Source: Liopterus haemorrhoidalis
Taxonomy: Eukaryota > Arthropoda > Insecta > Coleoptera > Dytiscidae
Length of the DNA: 64,000 bases
Assembly (NCBI GenBank): GCA_963971575.1
Contig: OZ020616.1
Coordinates: forward strand, 29,120,306 to 29,184,305
Reading direction: 5' to 3'
In this document: piece after piece, positions 1 to 8,720 of the stretch
Position numbering within the stretch: position 1 is the first letter of the stretch
Layout of the letters: each line of letters opens with the position of its first letter
Notes under the pieces: model-generated
Seen by the model: the letters and a program-made list of their open reading frames with translations, nothing else
Database searches by the model: none
What the model was told of the DNA's origin: nothing
Program-made: the position numbers and the translations under genes

Positions 1-147
1 ATTTCCGAAACAAGCCAACTTGTAAATCTTGTGTTAAAATGTAAAAATGTTATAGAAAATAAAGCTACTGACGCTGTATTTCTAAAAGATAAACAAGGGG
101 CCTGGGAAAAAATGTATTACGTTCAATCCATCCTGCAGACAGAATAG
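1..147 (+). pseudogene. Myb/SANT-like DNA-binding domain fragment
   Basis: The first 48 codons are open from the window edge to a TAG at 145-147 and contain the string LVLKCKNVIENKATDAV followed by a conserved-looking W-E-K. This resembles the Myb/SANT-like DNA-binding domain (Myb_DNA-bind_5 type) found in many insect nuclear proteins and in some transposon-encoded accessory proteins, where the pattern is roughly 'L...K..IENK.TDAV...K...W..I'. The C-terminal half of the domain is missing and the frame stops early, so I read it as a degenerate piece rather than a working exon. The protein start lies outside the window. It could be a relic of a Harbinger-type Myb-like gene or of a host gene copy; the sequence does not decide. 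Confidence 0.45.
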
Positions 148-214
148 AAATGCAAAAACGCTGAATTAAATACGACCGTTTAATATATATATTTTTTTTA
201 ATTGGTGTAGTATT

Positions 215-259
215 AGCTGGAAAATAAAACAAAAAACAAAAACATATTAATAACAGGCG
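215..259 (+). pseudogene. LINE relic A, endonuclease part upstream of the LTR insertion
   Basis: The last codons before the LTR element read KNILITG, and the first codons after the 3' LTR continue as GDFNVDF, the phosphatase-like endonuclease motif of Daphne/CR1/Jockey-type LINEs. The four bases GGCG at the junction (256-259) are repeated at 8180-8183, so they are the target-site duplication of the LTR element, and the two LINE pieces were once continuous. Only about 15 codons of the LINE remain on this side; the rest of its 5' part is absent, so the copy was 5'-truncated. The exact truncation point between 148 and 230 is not visible. Confidence 0.6.
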
Positions 260-467
260 AGTTATATTCCATAAAACACGACTATATACACGGAATAGGA
301 TACCCGGACAACAAGCTGCATCAGCATGTCTTAGAAATATTATATATACTTGGTTTTTTGTAAAATCTTTTAATCTTACTTGTATCATTGTACTAAGTAC
401 ACATATTTGTATCTTAATAAAATTTTGTCTTTTTAAAAAGGCTCTTGTAAGTGTCCGAAACATAACT
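260..467 (+). repeat. 5' LTR
   Basis: This 208-bp LTR begins AGTTATATTCC and ends GTCCGAAACATAACT. It contains a TATATATA stretch near 342 and AATAAAATTTTG near 417, which are plausible core promoter and polyadenylation signals. It matches the copy at 7972-8179 except for one substitution. Confidence 0.93.
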
Positions 468-485
468 GGCGCAGTGCGGTAGGAT
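467..485 (+). promoter_or_regulatory. tRNA primer binding site (tRNA-Ser type)
   Basis: TGGCGCAGTGCGGTAGGA begins with the last T of the LTR, as in several errantiviruses. It resembles the complement of an insect tRNA-Ser 3' end (TGGCGCAGTCG in Drosophila elements) with one extra base. The tRNA assignment is from memory of related elements and was not checked by alignment. Confidence 0.6.
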
Positions 486-935
486 ACTCGAAATTAGTTC
501 AATCGCTGAATTAATTGTTCGTTAACGATTAACGAGTATCTAAAGAACAAAGAAATAAGTTAAGTGACACGGACAGAAAGTGACACGGACAATTTCAAAA
601 ATCGAAATTAAGGGAGACAAAAATCGCTCCTGGTTCGCGTCGCAGTTCCGCCAAATGCCGTGAAAAGACAGAAGAAAACAGTGCAAGAAGATCGCAAGTC
701 CTGGGAACAACTCTAACATCGAGGGAACCTATAGGCAAACCTTAGAAATAGGAAGTCCTGGGGAACATCCAAAAATCGGAATCACCTTATAGGCAGTAGA
801 TAAGAAAAATGAAAAATTGGATATTCATGTAAGTTGCTCATCCTTAATTAATCCTTAACACAAAAAACTACACGATAGCAACCAAATTAAATAAATATTA
901 AAATTTTTAAAAAAAGAAAGGAAATTTACTAATTA
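486..935 (+). other. Errantivirus leader, non-coding
   Basis: About 450 nt between the primer site and gag have no long open frame. The part at 690-770 holds two similar strings built on AAGTCCTGGG(G)AACA. This leader would carry the packaging signal and, if env is made by splicing as in gypsy and ZAM, the splice donor; I cannot pick a donor with confidence. Confidence 0.5.
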
Positions 936-2375
936 ATGATTGACATAGAAAACGAATTAAATAATTTAAGTGACAGAATTAACGAAATACAACTTAATAC
1001 TGACACAATGGCACACGATGACAGAACTAATTATCAATTACTCAAATTACACATTGACTGTATCCCTCACTTTGACGGCAACCCTCACACATTATCGGTT
1101 TTTGTCGATGACTGTGACAATTTAATAAGAACTTTTGCTAGCCCAACCAATATTAACTTAAATAATTTTCTTATAAGAGCTATAATTGGTAGATTATCTG
1201 GTAGAGCGCTATCATTAATCGGCTCTAGATTAGAATTGAGAACTTGGTCCAAAGTAAAAGAAGCACTCTTACTCTGCTTCGGAGACCAAAGAAACGTAGA
1301 TTGTCTGATACAAGATCTTTTAAATTTAAGACCATTTAAGAACGAATCACCGTACAATTTTGGAATGCGATGTCAGGACAGTAGAAGTTTAATAACCGCT
1401 AAACTAAATACTATGACTGAACTTACGGAAGAACAAAAAGCTGTTTTTCTCAGTAGTTATGACGATTTGGCTTTAAAAACCTTTATTCGTGGCTTACCAC
1501 CCCAGCTACAACTAAGCGTACGTTTAAGAAATCCCCAAAAATTAGAAAACGCAATGAGTATCGTTATCGAAGAAGAAAATTTCTTATACTCCAGCCAAAA
1601 AATTAATAATTTAAATACGCACACTTCTTACAAACCCGCGACACGTATGACTCCAGTACAGCACGTAAGACCCAATGTACAGCAAAGACCTTTTTACAAT
1701 ACGCCCTATGGTAATGCAAGTACAAGGCCTACATTTCAAAATTTTCAACCGAGATTCAATTTTCCACAACCAAACACCAATTCTAATTCATATGGTTCAA
1801 GACAATCAAATCCATTTTTCAACCCCAATGAAAGACCAAATATACGCCCAAGCTCATTTACCTTTAGACCGCAATATCCAACACGTCCAAACCCTCAATT
1901 TCAAACGTATCAGAACTCTCAATTTCAACCACGCCCTAATACAAGTAATCCAATGAATAATCAAAATTCATTTCAAAGATTTAGTCAAACCAATCAAAAT
2001 CAAGCCAAGCAATTTAAACCGGAACCAATGGATACAACATCAGCAAGGTCCCACATAAAGCAAAAACCCAATTTCATTTCTGAAGAACTTTTCACCCATA
2101 GTGTACGTCCAAGTGATTATTCTTATCAGTCCTTTGAAAACACTTGTGATGAACAAAATTTTGAATACAACCCTGAACAAAATTTTTATAACCAAAGTAA
2201 TGATATCTGCTATGATCAAGATTTTAATGATTATTGCTACGATCCAAATGATATCTATTATAACGAGAACACTGATAATTCCAATGAAATATTTGATCAG
2301 CCAAATTCTTCTAATAATCATGACGGTAATGACGTAAATTTTCACATGGTTCAACCCAAAACCAACCCAACGTAA
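936..2375 (+). CDS. gag: Gag, errantivirus capsid polyprotein
   Basis: A 479-residue Gag that would form the cytoplasmic particle around the RNA. The first 200 residues hold the retrotransposon capsid region, including FDGNPHTLSVFVDDC near residue 48 and the block LRTWSKVKEALLLCFGDQRN, close in pattern to Gag of 17.6/ZAM-type elements. Residues of about 240-380 are very rich in N, Q, P, F and R (a basic, low-complexity nucleocapsid-like part), and the last 80 are acidic and tyrosine/asparagine-rich. There is no CCHC zinc knuckle, which is normal for errantiviruses. The ATG follows an A-rich stretch and is the first in-frame one. The 3' end overlaps pol by 43 nt in the -1 frame. Confidence 0.9.
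   Translation: MIDIENELNNLSDRINEIQLNTDTMAHDDRTNYQLLKLHIDCIPHFDGNPHTLSVFVDDCDNLIRTFASPTNINLNNFLIRAIIGRLSGRALSLIGSRLELRTWSKVKEALLLCFGDQRNVDCLIQDLLNLRPFKNESPYNFGMRCQDSRSLITAKLNTMTELTEEQKAVFLSSYDDLALKTFIRGLPPQLQLSVRLRNPQKLENAMSIVIEEENFLYSSQKINNLNTHTSYKPATRMTPVQHVRPNVQQRPFYNTPYGNASTRPTFQNFQPRFNFPQPNTNSNSYGSRQSNPFFNPNERPNIRPSSFTFRPQYPTRPNPQFQTYQNSQFQPRPNTSNPMNNQNSFQRFSQTNQNQAKQFKPEPMDTTSARSHIKQKPNFISEELFTHSVRPSDYSYQSFENTCDEQNFEYNPEQNFYNQSNDICYDQDFNDYCYDPNDIYYNENTDNSNEIFDQPNSSNNHDGNDVNFHMVQPKTNPT
2336..2342 (+). promoter_or_regulatory. Probable -1 ribosomal frameshift site AAATTTT
   Basis: In the gag frame the codons are GTA AAT TTT, giving A-AAT-TTT, a canonical X-XXY-YYZ heptamer. The pol frame is closed by TGA at 2330-2332 and open from 2333, and gag stops at 2373-2375, so the shift must happen within 43 nt. 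The heptamer lies at the very start of that allowed interval. Slippage there puts the ribosome in the frame that reads the protease motif DTGS at 2447-2458. I did not model a downstream RNA structure. Confidence 0.65.
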
Positions 2376-5300
2376 TCCAGTTACACGCTTTAACCCACAG
2401 CCTACCATTCATACATATTCCTGAAATTAATGCCAGATTTCTTATAGACACCGGCAGTACTAAATGTCTAATGAATTCCGAATTAGCCTACAAATTTTAT
2501 GCAAATTTCATTTTTAAAGAAGACTTTAACATACAATCTGCACATAATATATCATACCACGATGAAGTAGTCGAAATTCCAATTTTTAACATTTTTAATG
2601 TAGATCAAACCCACAAATTTTATCTTTTTGAATTTAGCCCAAAATTTGACGGATTAATTGGCATAGACCTGCTCAAACGATTAAACGCTACCGTGAATAT
2701 TAGTTCCAAATTATTAGAAACCCCTTATTCCAAAATTTCAATTACATTTAATTCAGATGATAAAAATGTAGAAAAAAGTAATTCAAAAATTTATTCCATC
2801 ACTGTACTCCCACGTACTCAGCAAGTAGTCAGATTACCTGTGAACTTAGATAACGGAACAGGAATATTAGATTACAAAAATCTAGGAGACGGAGTAGATA
2901 CCCCGAAAGCAGTTGTAAATGTTATCAACAATTTTGCAATTACAACAATTACTAATGTTAATGATCAACTTGTAAATTTAGACTTTTCTGAACCATTCAA
3001 AATTGAACCTTTAATTAACGTTAACTTTGTAGAAAAAATGGAGACAGAAGATATTCTAACCAAAGAACATGACGATAAATTCAAACAAAATTTAAAAAAT
3101 TTAAGATTGGACCATTGTAATCGCGAAGAGAAAGAAGCGATCAGGAAACTCTGTTTCGAGTACAGGGATATCTTTTATTGCGAAGGAATTCCTCTGACTT
3201 TCTCTAATCAAATTAGACATCAAATTAAATTAAAGGACGATACCCCGATTTTCACAAAATCGTATCGGTTTCCCGAAGTCCATAAGCAAGAAGTAAAATC
3301 GCAAATGTCAAAATTATTAGAGCAAGGTATCATTCAAGAAAGTGTATCCCCCTGGTCTAGCCCGATCTGGATAGTACCGAAGAAATTCGATGCTTCCGGT
3401 AAGCGAAAATGGCGACTTGTGATCGATTATCGCAAGTTGAATGAGAAAACGATCGACGACAAGTATCCATTACCTAATATAACGGATATTTTAGACAAAC
3501 TAGGAAAAGCTAATTACTTCACAACTATCGATTTGGCGAGCGGATTTCATCAGATCGAAGTCGATCCCAATGACATACAAAAAACAGCATTTTCCACTAA
3601 TGAAGGTCATTACGAGTTCACCCGGATGCCCTTCGGATTAAAAAACGCCCCTTCCACCTTCCAGCGCGTAATGAACAATGTTCTGAGAGGAGTAAATTCG
3701 TGCCTCGTATATTTAGACGATGTAATAATTTTTAGTACCTCCCTACAGGAACATCTTGCAACCATGAGATCAATTTTTGAAAGATTAAAATCTGGAAATT
3801 TTAAAGTACAATTAGATAAGACTGAATTTTTGCAAAAGACAGTACAGTACTTAGGACACATAATTACACCAGACGGAATTAAACCAAACCTCGACAAAAT
3901 TAATTCTATAAAAAACTTTCCCATACCAACGACACAAAAAGAAATTAAATCATTTTTAGGATTGTTAGGTTATTACCGACGTTTCATCCCCGATTTTGCA
4001 AAAATTACCAGACCAATGACGAAATGTTTGAAAAAGAACGCTAAAGTTTTACACGACAATGAATTTGTTAATTGTTTCAAAATTTGTAAAGACGTACTTA
4101 TAAATGAACCCATTCTTCAATACCCAGACTTTGAAAAACCATTTATATTGACTACAGATGCCAGTAATTATGCAATCGGTTCTGTTCTATCCCAAGGTAA
4201 CGTACCTAACGATAAACCTATAGCATACGCATCTAGAACCCTAAACGATTCAGAAACCCGATATTCGACTATAGAAAAAGAATTATTAGCTATAGTTTGG
4301 GCCTACAAACACTTCCGCCCATATCTCTATGGACGCAAATTTACGATATATACAGACCACCGACCCCTCACATGGTTATTTAGTCTCAAAGAACCAAATT
4401 CTAAACTAGTACGTTGGAGACTTCGTTTAGAAGAATTTGACTATACTATCCTATACAAAAAGGGAAAGCATAATTTAGTAGCAGATTCTCTTTCACGTAT
4501 TCAAATTAATGCTCTTGAAAATGAATCGGTTATTAATAACCCCGGAGATGTAGATCAAAACGTTTTAGACTTTCTCAGAAATCTAGCGGAAAATATTCCA
4601 CCACCCTCAATCTATGAAAATCCAGAACCTTCCACTTCTACTGGAAAAAAGAATCCTAAATTTAAAATATTAGAAAATAGATTAATACGTCCAGCTGATC
4701 CACCCACGCATAAACTTATCGCGAATCGTGACATTGCGAACAACGAAGAGACGGACACAGCTGATGAGTTCATAGACATTACTGAGACAAGTGAAACTGA
4801 CACCGCGTCTGAACAAGAACAGACATTAACCGCATCTACCCAACATTCGACTTACAATGAAACAACGAATGACGGTATCCCGATTTTAGACGAAATTATT
4901 AATAATAAAATCCACCAAATTCTAGTCTTTACGAGTCCATACCCTAAATTACAAGTTACAAATGATAAGTACGAAAATTGTAAAATTATTTCTGTAAAAA
5001 TTCCCGAAACTAACAACGATAAATTAATCGTAGAATTCATAAAGAATTTTACAGATCCCAAAAATACGTATTACATTTACTTTCAAAAGGACAAGTTATA
5101 TCAAAATTTTTGTAGAGTCTATTTGCAAAACTTTTCGGAAAAAGGAACTAAATTAATTCGCTGTTTAAAGCAAGTTAATACCGTGTCAGACCCTGAAGAA
5201 CAAATTCTTCTTATGAAACATCATCACGAAGGAAAAACGAATCACAGAGGAATCGTTGAAACCCTTGAACATTTAAGAAAAAACTATTACTGGAAAAATA

Positions 5301-6268
5301 TGAAAAATTCAATTTCAAATTTTATAAATTCCTGCGAAATATGCCAAAGATCGAAATATGCTAGGAAAAAGCCCTATGTACCATTAATGGTCACGGAAAC
5401 GCCAAGCAAACCTTTTCAAGTAGTTCACATAGACGTTTTTACGTTTGACGCAAAAAATTATTTAACAGTTGTAGACGCTTTCAGCAAATTTGCACAAGCT
5501 TATCAAATTTCTGGAAAAACCGCCATACATATCTCGAACGCATTAATAAAATACTTCACCTCATTTGGCATACCCCAAAATTTTATAGTAGATAAAGGCA
5601 AGGAATTTGACAATGTAACAGTTAAAGAATTGTTAAAGACCCACAATATTAATACCCATTTCACTACTAGCGGACACCATGAATCGAACTCGGTAGTAGA
5701 GAGATTTCATTCTACCATAATCGAACACTTAAGAATATTGAAAGAAATTTATCCCCAAACTGACGAAAACCTGATGGACTATGCAATTATCGCTTATAAT
5801 AATTCTATACATAGTTCCACGAACTTTACACCTTTAGAACTAACTTTTGGACACACTGACTCTCGCAACCCTATCGAAATTTTCACACCTGACTCCTTCT
5901 TTGCCGAATATGCTCAAAACCATAAAGACAAACTAAAACATGTCTATCGAAATGTTAGCGACAAATTAAGAACCGGAAAAGAAAAAGTAGTAGAAAAATT
6001 AAATACACAAGGTGAAACTAATAAAGAGTTTAAATTAGGTCAAATCGTTTATAAAAAGAACCCTCAAGGTAGAAATAAAAAATATAGAAAATTTTTAGGT
6101 CCATATAAAATTACAAAAATCTTAGAAAGAAACCGTGTCGAAATTTATAGCGAAAAATCAAAAAATGATAAATCCGAAACAATACATATAAAAGAATTAA
6201 GAAAACCCCCCGTTTTCACAGATACCTCATCTGCACCGTCGCAGCTGAACCAAGATTCCACGAACTAA
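2336..6268 (+). CDS. pol: Pol: protease, reverse transcriptase, RNase H, integrase
   Basis: The Gag-Pol extension that copies the RNA and inserts the cDNA. I start it at the frameshift site because the protease active site FLIDTGST (2438-2461) lies upstream of the first in-frame ATG at 2471. In order: aspartic protease; RT with VIDYRKLN (about 3419), FTTIDLASGFHQIEV, RMPFGLKNAPSTFQ and the catalytic YLDD (3710-3721); RNase H with TTDAS (4151-4165), the EKELLAIVWA block and TDHRPL; integrase with an HHCC zinc finger (H residues near 5218-5245, C residues near 5335-5345), catalytic D near 5432, D in IVDKGKEF near 5590 and E in SVVERF near 5697, and a GPYKI module near 6099. All catalytic residues are present and there are no stops in 1,310 codons, so it may be functional. 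The end overlaps the upstream part of the env frame. Confidence 0.95.
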   Translation, partial: KFSHGSTQNQPNVIQLHALTHSLPFIHIPEINARFLIDTGSTKCLMNSELAYKFYANFIFKEDFNIQSAHNISYHDEVVEIPIFNIFNVDQTHKFYLFEFSPKFDGLIGIDLLKRLNATVNISSKLLETPYSKISITFNSDDKNVEKSNSKIYSITVLPRTQQVVRLPVNLDNGTGILDYKNLGDGVDTPKAVVNVINNFAITTITNVNDQLVNLDFSEPFKIEPLINVNFVEKMETEDILTKEHDDKFKQNLKNLRLDHCNREEKEAIRKLCFEYRDIFYCEGIPLTFSNQIRHQIKLKDDTPIFTKSYRFPEVHKQEVKSQMSKLLEQGIIQESVSPWSSPIWIVPKKFDASGKRKWRLVIDYRKLNEKTIDDKYPLPNITDILDKLGKANYFTTIDLASGFHQIEVDPNDIQKTAFSTNEGHYEFTRMPFGLKNAPSTFQRVMNNVLRGVNSCLVYLDDVIIFSTSLQEHLATMRSIFERLKSGNFKVQLDKTEFLQKTVQYLGHIITPDGIKPNLDKINSIKNFPIPTTQKEIKSFLGLLGYYRRFIPDFAKITRPMTKCLKKNAKVLHDNEFVNCFKICKDVLINEPILQYPDFEKPFILTTDASNYAIGSVLSQGNVPNDKPIAYASRTLNDSETRYSTIEKELLAIVWAYKHFRPYLYGRKFTIYTDHRPLTWLFSLKEPNSKLVRWRLRLEEFDYTILYKKGKHNLVADSLSRIQINALENESVINNPGDVDQNVLDFLRNLAENIPPPSIYENPEPSTSTGKKNPKFKILENRLIRPADPPTHKLIANRDIANNEETDTADEFIDITETSETDTASEQEQTLTASTQHSTYNETTNDGIPILDEIINNKIHQILVFTSPYPKLQVTNDKYENCKIISVKIPETNNDKLIVEFIKNFTDPKNTYYIYFQKDKLYQNFCRVYLQNFSEKGTKLIRCLKQVNTVSDPEEQILLMKHHHEGKTNHRGIVETLEHLRKNYYWKNMKNSISNFINSCEICQRSKYARKKPYVPLMVTETPSKPFQVVHIDVFTFDAKNYLTVVDAFSKFAQAYQISGKTAIHISNALIKYFTSFGIPQNFIVDKGKEFDNVTVKELLKTHNINTHFTTSGHHESNSVVERFHSTIIEHLRILKEIYPQTDENLMDYAIIAYNNSIHSSTNFTPLELTFGHTDSRNPIEIFTPDSFFAEYAQNHKDKLKHVYRNVSDKLRTGKEKVVEKLNTQGETNKEFKLGQIVYKKNPQGRNKKYRKFLGPYKITKILERNRVEIYSEKSKNDKSETIHIKELRKPPVFTDTSSAPSQLNQDSTN

Positions 6269-7299
6269 ATAGCAACCCCGGATTACTTCCAATAAAACTC
6301 GGAAAAGCATATAACAAAATTAATTTTTGGAGCTATGTACAAGTATATGACATTTCTAAATTAATATCTGAATTTTCAACATTACAAAATTCTTTTGAAA
6401 AAATTAAGACTTCTATTCAAAATGCAAAGCACAATGACTATGAAAAAGAATTTCAAAATTCCTATAGAATCATTGAAATACTCCAGAATAAAATTGAGAA
6501 CCAATTGACGAATTTAAATCCATTTCACGAAATTAGACCCAAAAGAGCACTCATAGATGGTCTCGGATCAATTATTAAATCCATTACTGGAAATCTCGAC
6601 CATAAAGATGCGGAAAGGTACGATAAAGCCATCGATGTTCTAAAGAAAAATCAAGAAACAATTAAAACCACTATTGAAGATCAAATCACGCTACTACAAA
6701 CTACTATAAAAAATTTCCAAGAAAACTCAAAAATTTTAAGTCATAATCAAGAAATTCTAACTTCTAGAATTCTGCAATTAGAAAAGGTTATTCAGATTAC
6801 GCACGTAACAAAAGTCGATAATTCTCTATACTTCTTGTTAGAAATGGTAATTTCCCAAATTGCTAGCTCTTTACAAATAATATACGATAATCTCGAAAAA
6901 ATAGAAGTGGCAGTCACATTTGCAAAATTAAACGTACTACATGACTCTATCATAGACCTGAAATTATTCCTGACAGAAATTAACAAAACGACAAAAGACT
7001 TGACGAAATGTAAATTTCCTTTCGAACCAAATTTGAATAATATAAAATTATTGGAAAAAATTACTGAAGTTAAAAGTTACAGCAAAGGAAACGAAATAAT
7101 TTTTATCATGGAAATCCCTATCGTAGAGTTGAGAAATTTTGACTATTACCGATTATATCCATTACCTACACCAACCGATATACCACATTCATTCAAGGTC
7201 ATTATACCCAATTCCAAATTCATAATTTCCAATGAGCAGCATTACGCATACTTAGAAGATAACTGCCAAGAAATTTCCTTTGTAATGAAGTACATCTGA
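6172..7299 (+). pseudogene. env: Env-like glycoprotein, N-terminal part of a broken frame
   Basis: The frame is open from 6172, overlapping the end of pol, to a TGA at 7297-7299. It has the furin-type cleavage site RPKR followed by ALIDGLGS, a fusion-peptide pattern shared by errantivirus Env and baculovirus F proteins. Downstream is a long helical, coiled-coil-like stretch (6650-6800). No in-frame ATG lies near the start; errantivirus env is normally made from a spliced RNA, so the start codon and part of the signal peptide may come from an upstream exon. The first candidate for a leader is the hydrophobic YLICTVAA near 6226. The frame fails shortly before 7299 and the rest of the protein continues in another frame from about 7280, so this copy cannot make full-length Env as read. 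Confidence 0.75.
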
Positions 7300-7943
7300 C
7301 GAAAACTAGAGTTCATAAAATGCCCTGTGAACTTCAACTATTAAGATATTTGAACGACACAAACGCCTGCTTACAGCTACCAGTTACCGTAGAAGAAATA
7401 GAAATTAGTAAAATCGACAGGAATAAATGGATCATCACTACCCCTAACAGCGTAGTAGCCACGCAAAAGTGCGAGGAAAATGAAGAAAATGTTCCCTTAA
7501 ATGGAAGTTACTTAATAGAACTTTATAATAATAATTGTGAAGTGCATTTTGGAGACTTTTTATTAAAAACCGTTAAAGACTCTGGACACAAATTTAAAGA
7601 AATTAAATTACCGCAAATAAAAGTTAAAAGTGAAATATTAAATCAAACTCCTATAAAATCTGGGACACTTAAATTAAAATCAATTAAAATGGACGGACTA
7701 ACACTAATACATAACCATCTTACTGATCAAAATCTAAAATTAAAAGAAATTAATAATGTCCCTATCTATTACGACAGAATCGATATATATACGTTAGTAA
7801 TCTACATTTTAATTGGGATCTCCATCATCATCGGTGCATATCGATATCACTTAATAAAGAAGAAGGCACCCACCTGCACCGACTCCAATGAAGGAACATC
7901 AGCCGATCCAGCAGCTCAAGAAATTGATCGAACTCTGTGGTAA
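7280..7943 (+). pseudogene. env: Env-like glycoprotein, C-terminal part in a shifted frame
   Basis: This frame continues the env product after the break: cysteines near 7277, 7326, 7365, 7470 and 7538, a transmembrane segment IYTLVIYILIGISIIIGAY near 7786-7842, and a short cytoplasmic tail rich in K, then T/S/A. Cysteine-rich ectodomain, single C-terminal membrane anchor and short tail match errantivirus and baculovirus F-like envelope proteins. An ATG at 7320 gives a 207-residue open frame, but it lacks a signal peptide and I think it is only the second half of one gene. A net one-base-type frame change lies somewhere in about 7275-7290; an assembly error is possible. Confidence 0.72.
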
Positions 7944-7971
7944 CCCCATAGTTCTCCAGTAAGGCCCAAGG

Positions 7972-8179
7972 AGTTATATTCCATAAAACACGACTATGTA
8001 CACGGAATAGGATACCCGGACAACAAGCTGCATCAGCATGTCTTAGAAATATTATATATACTTGGTTTTTTGTAAAATCTTTTAATCTTACTTGTATCAT
8101 TGTACTAAGTACACATATTTGTATCTTAATAAAATTTTGTCTTTTTAAAAAGGCTCTTGTAAGTGTCCGAAACATAACT
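7972..8179 (+). repeat. 3' LTR
   Basis: A 208-bp copy of the 5' LTR with one substitution. The bases just upstream (AAGGCCCAAGG) are only a poor polypurine tract. GGCG at 8180-8183 is the second copy of the target duplication. Confidence 0.93.
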
Positions 8180-8640
8180 GGCGATTTTAACGTAGATTTT
8201 CGTAGTAACTCAAATGAACATAAAGATTTAATAAATTTAATAACATCTTTCAATATACACATTACTACAACTGAATACACGATAATTACATCAACATCTA
8301 AAACGTATATCGACAATATTTTAACTACACGACAGGCGAGTATGAAGTTTGTGAATCCAAACTTGTCTGACCATTCAGGATTGATATTTACGTTAAAAAC
8401 AAACAAAATAATATTAGAAAAAAATTATAACATAAAATCAAAAGTCAACTTAAATAAATTTTCAGAAACGTTGAAGTATGTAGATTGGAGCAATATTTAT
8501 AATATCAACAATGCGAAAGAATGTTACAGCCTCTTTCAAACTATAATAATGTATGCTTATAATCACTCGATAACCAATATAAAAAAAATAAACGTAAACA
8601 AAACGACAATTTCAAAATTAATACCCCCGAGTTAAAAAAG
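8180..8640 (+). pseudogene. LINE relic A, endonuclease C-terminal half and linker
   Basis: After the LTR element the LINE resumes with GDFNVDF, then the strings SKTYIDNIL and NLSDHSGLIFT, which are the endonuclease motifs around the catalytic N, D and the S-D-H triad. The frame stays open to a stop near 8633. The endonuclease nicks target DNA in target-primed reverse transcription. The protein then jumps directly to the YxDD region of the RT at 8655: the whole fingers and palm part of the RT (around 300 residues in relatives such as the LINE at 34089-37091) is deleted. The piece is therefore a non-functional relic. Confidence 0.75.
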
Positions 8641-8663
8641 ATGAAAGACCATTTGTCTCTCAT

Positions 8664-8720
8664 TTATGATGACGACACTTCATTTCTGACGACACTTCAT
8701 TTCTGACGACACTTCATTTC
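8664..8720 (+). repeat. Triplicated 17-bp minisatellite at the LINE deletion point
   Basis: CTGACGACACTTCATTT (17 bp) occurs three times in tandem here, right at the RT catalytic box, where the translation reads LIYDDDTSFL (a YDDD variant of YADD). The duplication shifts the frame and probably arose during the same repair event as the large RT deletion next to it. Confidence 0.8.

Larger units (their letters stand above)
260..8179 (+). mobile_element. Errantivirus-like Ty3/gypsy LTR retrotransposon
   Basis: A 7,920-bp element with two 208-bp LTRs that start AGTTAT and end ATAACT, the short inverted termini typical of the gypsy/17.6/ZAM group. It is flanked by a perfect 4-bp duplication GGCG (256-259 and 8180-8183). 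Order: LTR, tRNA primer site, 450-nt leader, gag, pol (protease, RT, RNase H, integrase), env, LTR. I found one difference between the LTRs (A in the 5' copy, G in the 3' copy, near 285 and 7997), so the insertion is recent. Gag and pol are open; env is broken by a frame change. The element sits inside the endonuclease domain of LINE relic A, in the same orientation. Clade assignment rests on the env gene, the AGT...ACT termini and the serine-type primer site. Confidence 0.93.

Noticed and set aside
64..463. 132-codon minus-strand open frame across the 5' LTR
   Set aside because: It runs through the LTR boundary and a similar frame recurs across the 3' LTR; it is a by-product of the repeat.
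8670..8720. CRISPR-like short direct repeats
   Set aside because: Only three abutting 17-bp copies without spacers, inside a LINE; this is eukaryotic DNA.
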